Part shown: positions 22,048 through 33,286 of the stretch, piece by piece
Layout of the letters: every line of letters begins with the position of its first letter
Numbering within the stretch: position 1 is the first letter of the stretch
Source of the DNA: Rostrohypoxylon terebratum
Lineage: Eukaryota; Ascomycota; Sordariomycetes; Xylariales; Hypoxylaceae
DNA length: 64,000 nucleotides
Assembly (NCBI GenBank): GCA_022497145.1
Contig: MU385877.1
Coordinates: forward strand, 186,001 to 250,000
Reading direction: 5' to 3'
Position numbers and translations under genes: made by a program
Notes under the pieces: model-generated
Database searches by the model: none
Seen by the model: the letters and a program-made list of their open reading frames with translations, nothing else
What the model was told of the DNA's origin: nothing

Positions 22048-23122
22048 ATGGATGCCTCGAACACAACGCCTTATAATCTTCCGTCAAATGCAGTGTGGTT
22101 TAGTAAGTACTTGCCTAACTTGTAAGTTCGCACGCATACTAATTGTGTAGTTACGGGATGCTCATCCGGCATTGGTGAATCGTTAGCGAAACTTATCGCG
22201 CAGTCTCCAAATCGTCTTGTAGCCACGGCTCGAAACCCAGAATCTCTTTCGTACATTCCAGACGGGCCTGATACTCTGAAGCTTGCATTAGACGTCACAT
22301 CGAAAACGGCCATCGAGGAGGCTATTATCAGAACCCTTGCCAAGTTCGCTCGCATTGATGTACTCGTAAATAATGCGGGATATGAGCTCATTGGAGATAC
22401 AGAGGCATCTACAGACGAGGAAGCCCATTTGGAGATGAACACCAACTTCTGGGGTACTGTCAACGCCACTAAGATAATCCTAGGCATCATGAGGGATGAA
22501 AACTCCAAGAATGGCGGGCAACAAGGAGGTGTTATCATCAATGTTAGCTCTATGGGAGGGTTTTGCGGTTTTCCTGGAGGTGCTTTCTATCATGCCTCAA
22601 AATTTGCGGTCGAGGGTTTCACAGAGTCAGTAGCGAAGGAGCTCCCTGTGGAGTGGAATAGTGAGTCTTACCTACATGTTCAACTCAACTTCTCTACTAG
22701 ACCCATCCGATAAGTCAGCAATGTATTGCCTGAGATTAATATCATCGATAGTCCATTTTTGCATCATCGAGCCCGGTGGCACGGAAACAAACTTTGCGAC
22801 GTCGTCTCTACGAGAGATGTCAAGGAGACATCCAGCCTATACCAACCCGAGTTATCCAACCAACGCTCTACTCACACACCTGCGAAATGCGGAGAATCGT
22901 AAATTCTGGACCAGACCCGAAGCTGTTGCAGCTTCTATGTATAAGCTTGTGGGCAGCGGAAAGCGTATTCCTATCCGAGTCCCATTAGGTGCCGATGCTT
23001 TTAGTATGATCATGCTGGACATCGAGAATACTAAAAAGGACTTGGAAGAATTCAAAGATATAAGCCTCGGTGTAGGTGATGAGAAGCAGATGGAATCAAT
23101 AACATTTCTGAAGAAGGTATGA
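22048..23122 (+). CDS. Short-chain dehydrogenase/reductase (classical SDR)
   Basis: Exons are 22048-22102, 22151-22660 and 22752-23122, giving 311 aa. The first intron has a CATACTAAT branch and a GTGTAG acceptor. Classical SDR motifs are intact: TGCSSGIG cofactor loop, NNAG, an active-site Ser in INVSSMGG and the YHASK catalytic pair, then EPGGTETNF. Such enzymes use NAD(P)(H) to oxidise or reduce alcohols and ketones in the cytosol. The substrate is unknown. It begins the accessory stretch that continues with a receptor, hydrolase, methyltransferase and laccase, so a tailoring role is possible but unproven. Confidence 0.9.
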
Positions 23123-23739
23123 ATTTCCCTTGGATAAGAACATGCCTGACATTGTTATGTTATTCAAGCTATGTAGTTGATTTCAAAGTTTCGTTGTGAG
23201 TTTGGATATGTGCTATTGCCTACATACCGTACGGTTATGCTCTGCTATGTGCAGTGTATATGATTTCTAAGCAAACTTAGAACCAGGGAAAAGACTCTAT
23301 TATTGAACGAGGAGCTCTAAGCTACCTCGTACCAGGAGACCTAATATGTAGGTAGGGAAAGATCTCTTTGTCTATCTCTGAACTACCTGAGCATTGAGTG
23401 GCACTGCTAGAGAGCTCCGTGGCTGTGGCTACCACGAGAATCTTCGTAGAAGGCTTGACAGAAAGTTTGTGTATGTATCTCATGTATCCTAGCTAGCAGT
23501 TCTTTAGAGCTAATTGAACAAAAATGTCGTCATTTCTAAGTCCCTTAGGTCCGCCCCGTTATGAGTACCATAAAGCAAGGCTTCAGGTAGGTACACCAGC
23601 ACAAAATGAAAAGTAAACTAGGCATATTATTTAAATGATAGGATATATGCTAATGAGCTTAGCAGTCGACGAGCTAAGCTGAAAATGGAGATTTGGCATA
23701 TCAGAGTTAGAATATTTCCCATATTAACAGATCCCCTGA
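23123..23739. other. Convergent intergenic region
   Basis: 3' flanks of the SDR and the rhodopsin-domain gene; nothing else is visible. Confidence 0.6.
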
Positions 23740-25172
23740 TCAAGCTTGCCGCAGGCTGTATTCAACACCCCAGACATTTTCAACCTTGATAGTGCCCGTA
23801 TTTTGTTGGTGAGAAGCTTCCAGGTTTGACAAAGGAATGCCTACAGGTTGTCCGGCTAGCTGGAAATCGGGTGTGGAGCCCTGGCGAGAGTGGTCTTCTA
23901 TGGCGCTGTCTAAGGTTGAAAATGGACGAGTATCTTCATCAGCCCCAGATTTTAAGATCGATGTACCCCACAGATGTCGAACTCTCTTCTGTGGACGACT
24001 TTTAAACGGAGCTTGATCTGATGACGGTTCAGTTGATATACCAGTAAAGCGCCTCTGTCGAATTGCTACCCAAGCAGGCCTCATTGTTGGGAGGCACGCT
24101 AGAAATAATAAGCATTATGTTATTTATATTTGTACTCGAGGTTTGGAATTAAATACCTGACATAATTGCAAAGTAAGCCTCCACTGAAGCCCAAATACTT
24201 TGGTTGATGATGTTCCAAGTTATATCCTCGTTTGTGGGCTGCGTTAGTACAGAGACAAGTCGCATAATTGAGGCAATACAGACGCTATTATAAGGGAGCC
24301 TAATTAGTATAATATCTCCCAACGAAAAGCAAGTTTTAGATGATGTACGTACAATCCACCTAGAAGGAAAAGTGATATGATAATTCTTTTCTGGTTTTTT
24401 GAGAGATTGAGTTTGATCACGTAAGGAATTGGTAGAAGAAGAAGCGTAATATCGATGAGAATGTTTGGAATAGAGATAGCGAAGAGGAACTTCTCGCTAT
24501 CAACATTGCAAGACGCTTGGATAGACTTGTCCCAAATCCCGCGAGTTGGGATGCATTGCAAAAGTGTGAGAAAAAACTATTATTGTCAGCGTGGGCTCCA
24601 TATTACAACATTGTTACTTTGGGATCTCACGACTGCAATACCCCACATTAGTACAGCTGAAGCTATGATACTAATAGGAACTTTGATGCTGCTGCTGCTG
24701 TTGAACACTCGCCAGTACAAGGCAAGAATTGAGAATTTGACGAAAACGATAGTCCCAGTATATGTCAATTCGGCGGTGAAAAGGCCAATGTAGAAATATT
24801 CAACGACATTTGGACCAAAGGACCAGACATGTCTTCCAAGGCCGCGAGGTAACCCTGTTCCATTTAGAACTTCAACCTACTTTAGGATTCTCGCAGGTTA
24901 TCTTACACCAAAGTTGATCAACCATCAGGCCAAAACCGCAGCCCTATAACGATAATCGGTGAGTTTAGAGATATACGATCAGAATCGATACATACAAGTG
25001 CAATGAGGATAAGCCAGTCATCTAGCCAAAGGCCTGATGCCTTGATCCAACGGCACCAGAACCGAAGCATTACGCAGGCTAGTGCAAACGAAAAGCATAT
25101 TATAATGGATGAGTAGAGACTGGGTTGGCGCGTTTCTGACAAATCCACCGAACCTATTGAGGTCGTTTCCAT
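23740..25172 (-). CDS. Fungal rhodopsin-domain (SAT4-like) integral membrane protein
   Basis: Exons (minus) are 25172-24996, 24943-24907, 24854-24631, 24576-24353, 24284-24157 and 24098-23740, giving 382 aa; all junctions keep frame. The order of blocks is that of the large fungal rhodopsin-domain family: seven hydrophobic helices over about residues 20-275, LWLDDWLILIAL, YFYIGLFTAELTYTG, VKFSILALYWRVF, FLTLLQCIPTRGIWDKS, NILIDITLLLLPIPYVIKL, GGFVCIASIMRLVSV and the closing SACLPTMRP. The C-terminal 110 aa are polar and cytoplasmic-like. These are plasma-membrane proteins, many of unknown ligand, often expanded in plant-associated fungi. There is no CFEM domain at the N-terminus. The six small exons make this gene easy to miss. 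Confidence 0.87.
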
Positions 25173-26223
25173 TTTTCACGAGAAGAAACTCGAGGGTGAC
25201 GATAATAACAATAATAATAATTGTGAAAACTCTACAAGTTTAAGAGACCTAGCAGAAAATATTCGGGTAAATAAACCAGGAAATTTGAGGCGCTTAACTC
25301 ACCCAATCGAAGAAATACGCCACGAGGTAGCAAAACGTTCATCCTTATGTACCTAGACATTCACCCTGAGATTTCAATTCGAACATTTTACCTATTAATA
25401 TAGAGGTATGTATCGGTACGTAATGCTCGGCACCAATGCGATGTCAATGTCACACCAGTGTGGCCCAGATCAGACGATCACATAATTCACACAATATATC
25501 CTTATGCAGGCTGAGCTATAGGTGGGTATTTTTGTAGGTACCTAGTCATTGCTTCGTAAAGACGTGAGTTGGATGCAAAGATGTTACGAAGATGGGCGTT
25601 AATGTATGTAAGATGTATAATATGTATAGGTAGGTAGGTTAATTTGAATGCGGCCATAAATGGACTGACCGAGTGTCGATCATGGCATCAATATTGTCCC
25701 AAAAAAATACATGTAGGCACCTAGGTCCTAGGTAGGTACCTACCTAGTAGTTTAAGGCGAGCGTGGTGTTCACTAAACTACCTAGTACCACTAACACCCC
25801 GCCCAGCCCGCCAGCCCAATGGATGCTACTGCGTAGGTGACACCTACAGGTTCCTAGCTGGAGGTTAGTAGGAAGAATCGGGTTACACCAACACTCAGAG
25901 TTCTGATCGCTGCGGGTTTCTCAGTGGTTCAAAGCTACCCGTAAAGGCGTAAAGGCGGCAAGGGATAGGTCCATAGATGCCTTGCATTGTACCACAGCCA
26001 CTAGAATTAAAACGCACCGCTACAACCGGTGAGTGAAACATTACTATAAAATAAAATAGGTACCGACCTACCTACCAACCTACCTACTAGGTACATAATC
26101 AATCAGCCAGAGCCTCGCCCTAGTCCAGAGGAAATATTCTACCTAGAAATCTTCTCCCGACCTTGATTTTTCGCATATCGTACTCATCCCATCCTGCAAA
26201 TTCAAGCTCTTCGTTCTCCTATC
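25173..26223. other. Divergent intergenic region rich in palindromic repeats
   Basis: Promoters of the rhodopsin-domain gene and the hydrolase gene lie here. Contents include TAGGTAGG/ACCTACC arrays at 25620-25640, 25710-25750 and 26058-26095. No coding sequence is visible. Confidence 0.6.
25728..25747. repeat. Perfect 20-nt palindrome CTAGGTAGGTACCTACCTAG
   Basis: This is the clearest member of a TACCTAGGTA-based palindromic family scattered through the intergenic DNA of the window. Shorter or imperfect members lie near 8940, 9390, 11410-11545, 12115-12130, 14465-14525, 15303, 20647, 26060-26093, 51214-51258 and 58560-58580. Confidence 0.85.
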
Positions 26224-27063
26224 ATGCCTCCTACTAAGTCACCAGTGCTCGTCCTAGTCCCCGGGGCATTCGGAACGCCTGCCGGCTTCGACAGACTTCT
26301 ACCATACCTAAAGGAAGCCGGCCTTTCAACCCATCCAGGCCCGTATCCGAGCTGCAATCCTCCAGATCCAACCACAGCCACCTGCTCGAAAGATATTCTG
26401 GCGCTCCGTGAGGACGTCCTTCTCCCTCTACTGGACAAACAGGAAGATATCGTCCTCCTCGCCCATTCCTATGGCGGGGTCGTAGCCGGTGGTGCCGCCA
26501 AGGACCTCGATAAGCAAACACGGACAGCCAAGGGACATACCAGTAGCATTGTTGGCCTCATTTACGTTGTTGGAAACATCACACTTGAAAATGAATCTCT
26601 ATCTGAAGCAGTCGGTGGATCGCATCCTCCATTCATAAAGATTGACAAGGTACGTACGGCCTGATTAGCTGGCCTTTCTCGATATGTTGTTGATGAGCTA
26701 TTCCTTCAGCCTAGCAAGGGCCTTGCCCTCATCGAGCCGGCCATGGATATCTTATACAATGACTGTGACCGTGCGCTTGCTCCAGAGTTAGAGAAATACA
26801 TGGAGCCACATGCGCTGCTGGCCTTCGATACCAAAGCCAGCGCACCTGGCTGGGCTGACTCAGGCTTTGACGGAAGGAGGGCATACGTGCGTACATTAGC
26901 CGATTGCTGCAATCCCACATTTCTTCAGGACTCGTGGATTGAAAAGTCCAAAGTCAAGTGGGATATTGTGGACTTCAATACGGGGCATATGCCATTCGTT
27001 AGTCAACCTCAAGCCCTGGCTGCACAGATTGTGAAGTTTGTGGACAGCTTCACTGCAATCTAG
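26224..27063 (+). CDS. Alpha/beta hydrolase (AB hydrolase-6 type)
   Basis: Exons are 26224-26649 and 26710-27063 (60-nt intron), giving 259 aa. The fold is clear: VLVLVPGAFGTPAGFDRLL as the first strand and oxyanion loop, the nucleophile elbow AHSYGG (Ser near residue 82) and the catalytic-His block FNTGHMPF near the C-terminus. No signal peptide is seen, so it is probably cytosolic. Relatives in fungi include esterases and hydrolases that act on small secondary metabolites. Its place beside a methyltransferase and SDRs would fit a tailoring or detoxifying role; the substrate is unknown. Confidence 0.88.
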
Positions 27064-27326
27064 GGCACATATATGGTAATGAATCGACTCTAGAAGTCTA
27101 GCAAGTCAGACAGATCAATACACTAGAGAACAAGGTTTCAATTGGAGCGTCTGAATATATTGAAAACCCATCGTATCGATTCGCAACAACTCCAGGGCTA
27201 GACTAGCGACCACATCATTCCCTATATTCAATCAACAATCAAGGTCCCCTTTACCTACGATATCATGTCGACATGTAATGAATACAGCCCAAGCGTTCAG
27301 GGCACTATGTTGCTGTGTCAAAATAC

Positions 27327-28517
27327 CTAGACTTTCCTAGCAACCCACACTAGTTTGGGTGTCATAATCGCAGCCCCATTTCTTGCTTCGTCCATCCCCT
27401 TGAGTTCTAACTCGTTCGAGGCCTCGGGGGTCTTGAGCACGTTGTTTGCAAATTCCTTCCATGTGCTGACATAGCTACTGTGTGTCAATATGTAAATTCA
27501 GGTAAGTAGGTTAAGACACTTACATGTCATTCCAGAATCGCGCTAGGCCAAGCCCATACTCATATGTGTATAGAAGAGATCCAGTGAATCCATTCTGATT
27601 CATAATCTCAACAAGGCTATATTTCCAGCTAGATAGGTACGCAATTAATATCATGTGTTCTGGACATTCGGCTGAAACAGCTTACGTATCATTTCCCCGG
27701 AGTTGAGAGTTGAGTTTAGTAAGACTTTTAGCCGATACATTCGGGACAGTCTTAACTGAACAGCTGATGGTATCTACTTCGTCCCATTGGAGGTACCCAC
27801 CGGGTTCTAGTATAACATGAATTAGCCCTCCACCTAAAGTATGGGGTTCTGTGCAGATAGAGACGTACTCAAAAGCCTAATCAAATTTGCAAGGACAGGT
27901 CGAGGATCATTGTTCTTAATTACGACTGTGATGAGTCGAACGTGAACAACATCGAAATATCCCACAAATTTCGGAGAAGGCTCATCGTAGACATTCCAGG
28001 TGTGCATGCGTATATTCGCTGGTAGCCAGGCCTTAGGGCCAACTTGATCCAAGCTGATATCGAACCCATGAAGTTCTGTCGAAGTTGACTTGCCGCGGGC
28101 GACGTCATGGAGCCAGATTCTACGGAGCCAGTCAGTATACCGTATTATTTTTCAATAAACCTCAATTCACTGTACCCATTGCCTGTAGCAACATCGGCAA
28201 TTTTCAGGTCATCGAATCTAGTGGGAATGTCCGGATGAATGAGGTATCCAAGCAAGTCTTTCCAGAGATAGTGTTGGGCCGTCAACCTTTAAAATTAGGT
28301 ACTGTCCAAAACAATGGTAGAGTAAGGCTCACCGAGCACTTGCGTTGCAATCTCTCATCAGTGCATACATATCTTTCTTGTCGACAAAGCTATCATCCCG
28401 ACCATCCATACTGTTATCAGCCAAGAGTGGCTCAACGTATCCGACCCCACTAACGGTATCTGTGTTTGCACAGCTGGTTTCCGAGTCCATCATAGCTTTA
28501 GCATTCTTTTCTTTCAT
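27327..28517 (-). CDS. SAM-dependent methyltransferase (fungal LaeA/UMTA-like)
   Basis: Exons (minus) are 28517-28333, 28286-28176, 28119-27869, 27806-27686, 27628-27524 and 27477-27327, giving 307 aa; all six junctions stay in frame. I start at the ATG at 28517. Class I methyltransferase motifs are present: SAM-binding IADVATGNGIWLHDVA, HGFDIS, YFDVVHVRLI and LLKPGGYLQWDEVD. The entry segment RLTAQHYLWKDLLGYLIHP is typical of the fungal methyltransferases annotated as LaeA-like or UMTA. Many sit in or control secondary-metabolite clusters, acting either on a small molecule or as regulators. Which applies here cannot be told from sequence. The cytosol or nucleus is expected. Confidence 0.88.
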
Positions 28518-29294
28518 CACAGGATGTCTATGAGAAGTGGGTTACGCTTTGTTGATGTTTGACGTTCGGTCAGGTAGCATTCACAAGAATAGTGCCCGTC
28601 TTAAAGAATATCAGGCAAATCTCAACTATAGGAAAAGCACACTGAATACAACTAGAGTTGATATACATAGCCTTTTCTAGAGCAAAAACCCATATATATA
28701 GGTATCTGTCAAGTAAGAAGGTAGTGTATACATATGGTGCACCATCCGTTGTGATACGTTGACGTAGGACTCGAATCAAACTCTCGTAGGTACCTACGTT
28801 CCATCTAATAAAGCCTTGAGTCGTTTGGTGGCTCAGATGTAGTAGGTAATTTACCTCCTCCAACAGTTACTGGCTGATATGCATGATTAAAGCCTCGTTC
28901 AACATTGCGATGGCGCATCTTAACTGCAACAGCGCCTCCATATATAGAGGTCTTAGACATTTTTGTTTTCTATAGATATACCTTGTCGTACATTCTACCA
29001 TAAAGTAGGTACCTGTGTATAGTAAATGCTAAGCTATGCAATGTCAATCCCCAATTAAGAATTTACATCCATGCCTTTGCTTGTAGACTCTTGAAGTTTA
29101 GTAAGTAGGTATGAACGCCGTTTTTCCACTGCAGGTTACTTACCTACGTAGCTACAGTTGAAATAGACGCAGGTTATGAGTGCCATAATTGTCGTATTAG
29201 AAGGATAGGAACTAAGAGCATGTAGAGGTACTTAGACAGCACATACATATATATCATGTAGGTGTGGAGTCACAGATGCGCCGATGTGTACCTA

Positions 29295-29357
29295 GTATAC
29301 AGTTCTACCTAAAATAATATCACGTCCTTGGGATGTAAGCATTATCATCATTATCAT
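29295..29357 (+). repeat. Diverged direct repeat, copy A
   Basis: Shares with 30057-30123 the order GTATAC, TTCTAC, ATCACGTCCT, ATGTAA and a TCATCATTATCAT end. Most differences between the copies are transitions. It could be debris of a mobile element. Confidence 0.6.
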
Positions 29358-30056
29358 GTAGGTGTGGGGCGTATCTTCTAGCCACCTAATATTGCAATTT
29401 CCAACAGCTACTTAACTTAGAGGTACATATCAAATATATCAAGTAGCGTAAAATGTTAGGTTAGCCGGCCAAGAAATGGCTTCCAACTAAAGCAATATAA
29501 TAATTGCTACGAAGCACGATAAATGTAGAAAGGGTCAACAATACCACCTAGCAGTAGGTGTTGCCACAGACAAGTTGCACTTTCATGTAGGTAGCATTAA
29601 CACATACTACATCACTAGCCCCCACGAACGGATTGTTTGGATGTTTCCGGGCGCCAATAGTCTAATGCCGACACTTAAATAATAAAGAAATCACGGATCT
29701 CAGCCTCATGCCCGAGGTGACGAGAGGTTTTGTTCGGACAGTTCACGGCCCTAACTAGGTAGGTAAGAGGACCGAGGTACATACCTGATATTCAACTTAA
29801 CTCGGGACTCTGTGTCCAGCCTCTAAAGAACCTGCTGATCTCTCCTTGGCAAACTGTTTTTTTTTTTTTTTCGGATTTCTAATCTCGTTGGTTGGTGTGA
29901 GCCATTCTTCGGTTTTCAGAACCATTAAGCTTCCCAGGCGCTTCGTTGCCCCTCTCACAGCGTCCAATGACGATCTTACGAATGGCACCACGATTCTTTC
30001 GTCGAAGTCCTTCAGCCAACCAATTGCCACGTACATTCAGGGAGAGGTACCGACGT

Positions 30057-30123
30057 GTATACTGTTCTACTTAGAATAGTATCACGTCCTCCGAATGTAA
30101 ACAATATCATCATCATTATCATC
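30057..30123 (+). repeat. Diverged direct repeat, copy B
   Basis: Second copy of the roughly 65-nt element at 29295-29357, in the same orientation, about 760 nt away and about 260 nt upstream of the AAA-ATPase relic. Confidence 0.6.
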
Positions 30124-30383
30124 ATTTCGGACATCCCAGGATGACCAAGATCAGATCGCCCGTCCCCACATGGAGATAACAAGGACCAGCCTTAGTTGGT
30201 GTGTTTCTGACATGAAGAAAGAGGATTCTTCAAGAGCAGTCCACATTAAATTTATCATATCGCCTTCTGATTTCCGTTTAGTCACACTCTAGACTAACAT
30301 CGTCTAAATCAAGGTAACGTTTCCCTATTTCTATAAGCCTTCATACAGCTATCTTAAGAATAATTCTCAAATCACCATTGTAA

Positions 30384-31212
30384 GGAGGACAGTGTAGCGT
30401 CGTTGACGGGGAAGCCTTTATTCAGCGTGAGGGTGTCAGTTATTGACCCAGAAGGTAGTAAAGGCGAGACCAATTTCCAAAAGGTGTTCAACCTCGCTGA
30501 ACTATGGAAGGCCGCGCTTCTCTTGTGAATTTTCCTTGGGGCTTGAATCAATCGAGCGGATCTAATGATGAAAATGCTAGTGGTGAAACTGATGTATTCC
30601 TAGAGGCACGAGATACACATCGCGCCGATATCCAACGCAATACCATCGTCTCGGGTAGGGCTAGAATAGTGTTCATCTACAAGTAGATTGCGTAGATTGT
30701 GCTAATTATGAACCGCAGTTCTCCTCAGATCTCTCGAGTATTATGATGGGATCTTGATTCTCACTATTAACCGCTTAAAGTCATTTGACTAAGCTGTCCA
30801 AAATCGCATTCGTAAGTTCCCAAGTACCTTAAAGGGGCGTATGAAACCCGATGAGGAGTCTAATCAAACGATCCTAGACATCGCGATCAAATACAACGAC
30901 CTTAATCAAGATCAGAAACAACAAATCTTCATGGAATTCCTACTTCAACTCAAGGAGAAGGATTTGATTGACCCAAATAAGTGGGAAAGCATTCAAACAT
31001 GGGTTGAGAAAGAAGGTCGCAGCAAGAGGTTCAATGGTAGACAGGTCCGCAACATCGTGTCTACGGCGATGGGCCTCGCGCACGCGGAAAAGAGAAAATT
31101 AGAACGAAAAGACCTGTCCTTGGTCGCGATGAACACATCGGCGTTCAAAGACGCGCTAGCAGCGCAGGAAGCGGTGTACAGGAACAACCAGATCAGAACT
31201 TACAACAATTAG
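30384..31212 (+). pseudogene. Truncated, stop-containing fungal AAA-ATPase
   Basis: The frame reads as the C-terminal half of a fungal AAA+ ATPase: TGKPLFSVRV, NFQKVFNLAELWKAALLF, the Walker-B block with ETDVFLEARDTHRADIQRN, LEYYDGILILTINRLKSFD (sensor 1), NRIHIAIKYNDLNQDQ and the lid block FNGRQVRNIVSTAMGLAHAE. It needs three introns (30525-30580, 30655-30718, 30812-30877), all with sound GT/AG ends and branch points. Three faults mark it as dead or altered: no Walker A exon is found upstream, the Walker-B Asp is Gly (LLFGETDV instead of LLFDEADV), and an in-frame TAA stands at 30790-30792 between KSFD and AVQNRI. The coding sequence on both sides of the stop is well kept, so the loss looks recent. 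Read-through or a sequencing error at the stop would not restore the missing P-loop. Confidence 0.8.
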
Positions 31213-31918
31213 GTAAGGTCGAATCTCGAAGAGGCATTTCGTTGATGGAGAAGTTGTCAGGTTGTTCGATTAGTGTTTTCCGCAGAGGAGTGAGGAGCAA
31301 GGATTTTTAGGTACGTATTATTCTACTAGTCATCCTAGTCATTCTAGGCACTCTAGGCTACCAGATTCAGTGCTGAAAAGACCGATTTCAGGAGATTAGG
31401 GATTTCCGTTTAGGGCATATTAGCACTCGTTAAGTCCGAGATTTTTCTCATTTAGGCGATAGGCGATAGCGCGCTGGAATATAGTTATCTAACCCTTCTA
31501 GATTGCCGCTGAACAACTTCAACTATTCTCGCGACGCGAAAGTAGGATTATGCCCCTGATTCGTGTCGTTAAATCCAGGATTAGTCGAATATTACCTAAC
31601 TCACTAATACATCACCAGGTAGAAATGAGTTTAGCCAGATCATTATAGAACGGCCATCTGAAGGACTTCGCCTTCGCAATCATCTCAATGCCGCCGCTCG
31701 CGACTTTTTCGTATAGAGAGCTGAATAATCGTGGTATAATGAGTGATCCTCCTAACCAGCGGGAAGCCATTGCGATTCTAACCTAGTATGTGGTGGGACC
31801 AAGATGTGAATGGCCAGATATTTAAATATGTCACGATGGCCTCAATTTATATGTTGAACAACCACCACTGTGCAACCATCATCTCTAGCTACCTACTCAT
31901 CCAATTAGTTCAAGCATA
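31213..31918. other. Intergenic region upstream of the nor-1-like SDR
   Basis: Includes the 3' flank of the AAA relic and the promoter of the next gene. A TCATCCTAGTCATTCTAGGC-like simple repeat lies near 31330-31360. No gene is visible. Confidence 0.55.
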
Positions 31919-32875
31919 ATGTCTTCCACCAGAGTTCTTATCAGCGGAGCAAATCGAGGTCTCGGTAGAGGACTCCTGAAGCGGTATGCTGCCAAAGAGA
32001 ACCATATCGTGATCGCTGCCAACCGCGACCCAGACCACCCAACCTCCCAAGCACTCAAAGATATACCTACAGGTCAGGGGAGTCGCATCATAGTCGTCAA
32101 GCTCGACGCTTCAATCGAGTCCGATGCCGCTGCGGCTGTCGAGAAACTCACTTCCACCCACAAGATCGAGCATCTGGACCTCGTTATTGCCAACGCGGGA
32201 ATAGCGCAGATCTACCCTACCGTGTCGCAGCTCAAGGCTTCTGACTTGGTCACGCATATGACCACCAACGTCTTGGGACTCGTCTGGCTATTTCAAGTCA
32301 CCGCGCCACTGCTGCGAAAATCTGCGAACCCGAAGTGGGTGACCATGGGTTCCGGAGTGGCATTGCTCGGGGTAAGTCCTCGATCGATACACCCTTCCAA
32401 AAAGCAATTGAAATGCTAACATTGCTTTTCTAGTATGTCGATCAATATCGATTCACATGTTTATAATGGGGCCACGATATTTCCTCGAAGGATGGAAACT
32501 AACTAAATTTCTTCCGCAGGCACATGATTCCCGTTCCGAACGCGGCGTACGCGCCGACTAAGACCATGGCGCATTGGATGACCAATAAGATCGACCAGGA
32601 GGAGAAATGGCTTTCGGCGTTTATTACGACGCCTGGGTGAGTGGTTCCTGTTGTGCTACCAGTGACATCTTCTAAGTTAAGTTCTAATAACGCCTGAGCG
32701 TAGATGGGTGCAGACGGACCTGGGTAACGAAAGCGCCCGCGTCTTCGGATACGGGCAAGCCCCCGACACCATAGACAAATCCTGTGACGGCCTCGTGGAA
32801 GTAATCGATGCCGCTACAAAGGAGACTCACGGCGGAAAGATGTGGAACTATGACGGGACGCAGCAATCATGGTAG
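31919..32875 (+). CDS. Norsolorinic-acid-ketoreductase-like SDR, with an unresolved splice junction
   Basis: Exon 1 (31919-32371) has an SDR cofactor loop (ISGANRGLGRGLL), IANAGIA and a Ser-containing WVTMGSGVALLG. Later exons at 32520-32636 and 32704-32875 carry NAAYAPTKTM (catalytic Tyr-x-x-x-Lys), TTPGWVQTDLGNESARVFG and a tail ending NYDGTQQSW. The order and spacing match nor-1/AflD-type ketoreductases, which reduce ketones with NADPH in polyketide pathways. The joining of exon 1 to the Tyr exon does not close: a 25-nt middle exon (32434-32458) has a good acceptor, but one nucleotide more is needed to keep frame. Either a one-base deletion has broken the gene, or the real splice sites are unusual. 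The gene converges on the laccase gene. Confidence 0.75.
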
Positions 32876-33286
32876 GAGTGTCAAGGTCATTTTGCTTTTG
32901 AACTTCAACTGTATATCATTGTTCCTTTCTGCAGACTCCGCTCTACCATCTTGTGTGCTGTGGAAGTAAATACATTGAAATATAAAACAGTCATTATGAT
33001 GACACCGGCCGTCTGCAAACCCGATTCGTTGGGTGTTGCGCCACCTCCTTTCTTGCCCAACGCCACTTCATATGCAGTAGTTATGTAAAAGAAAGAAATA
33101 GACAGTTTATCCTCCAATAGTTCCAATGTATGTGATAGAATACGAATAGAATCCCAAACCAATTAATCCATACGCCAAAGGGCTGCATAACGCCAATATA
33201 TCATCAAGACCCACCCACACTCATTATGCAGGTACCTTACCTTGAACTCATGATGTTCACTAATAGATTGGGAATGCTGGCCCGCC
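32876..33286. other. Convergent intergenic region
   Basis: 3' flanks of the nor-1-like SDR and the laccase; I see nothing else. Confidence 0.6.

Larger units (their letters stand above)
28518..30383. other. Repeat-bearing intergenic region
   Basis: No gene is supported. It contains many TAGGTA/TACCTA bits, a diverged direct-repeat pair (29295-29357 and 30057-30123, listed separately) and a run of 15 T at about 29857-29871. The frames at 29797-30036 and 29846-30079 overlap on opposite strands across the T run and are not convincing. Confidence 0.55.

Noticed and set aside
29797..30079. Opposite-strand frames across a T run
   Set aside because: One includes a poly-Phe and the other a poly-Lys stretch made by the T15 run; not real proteins.
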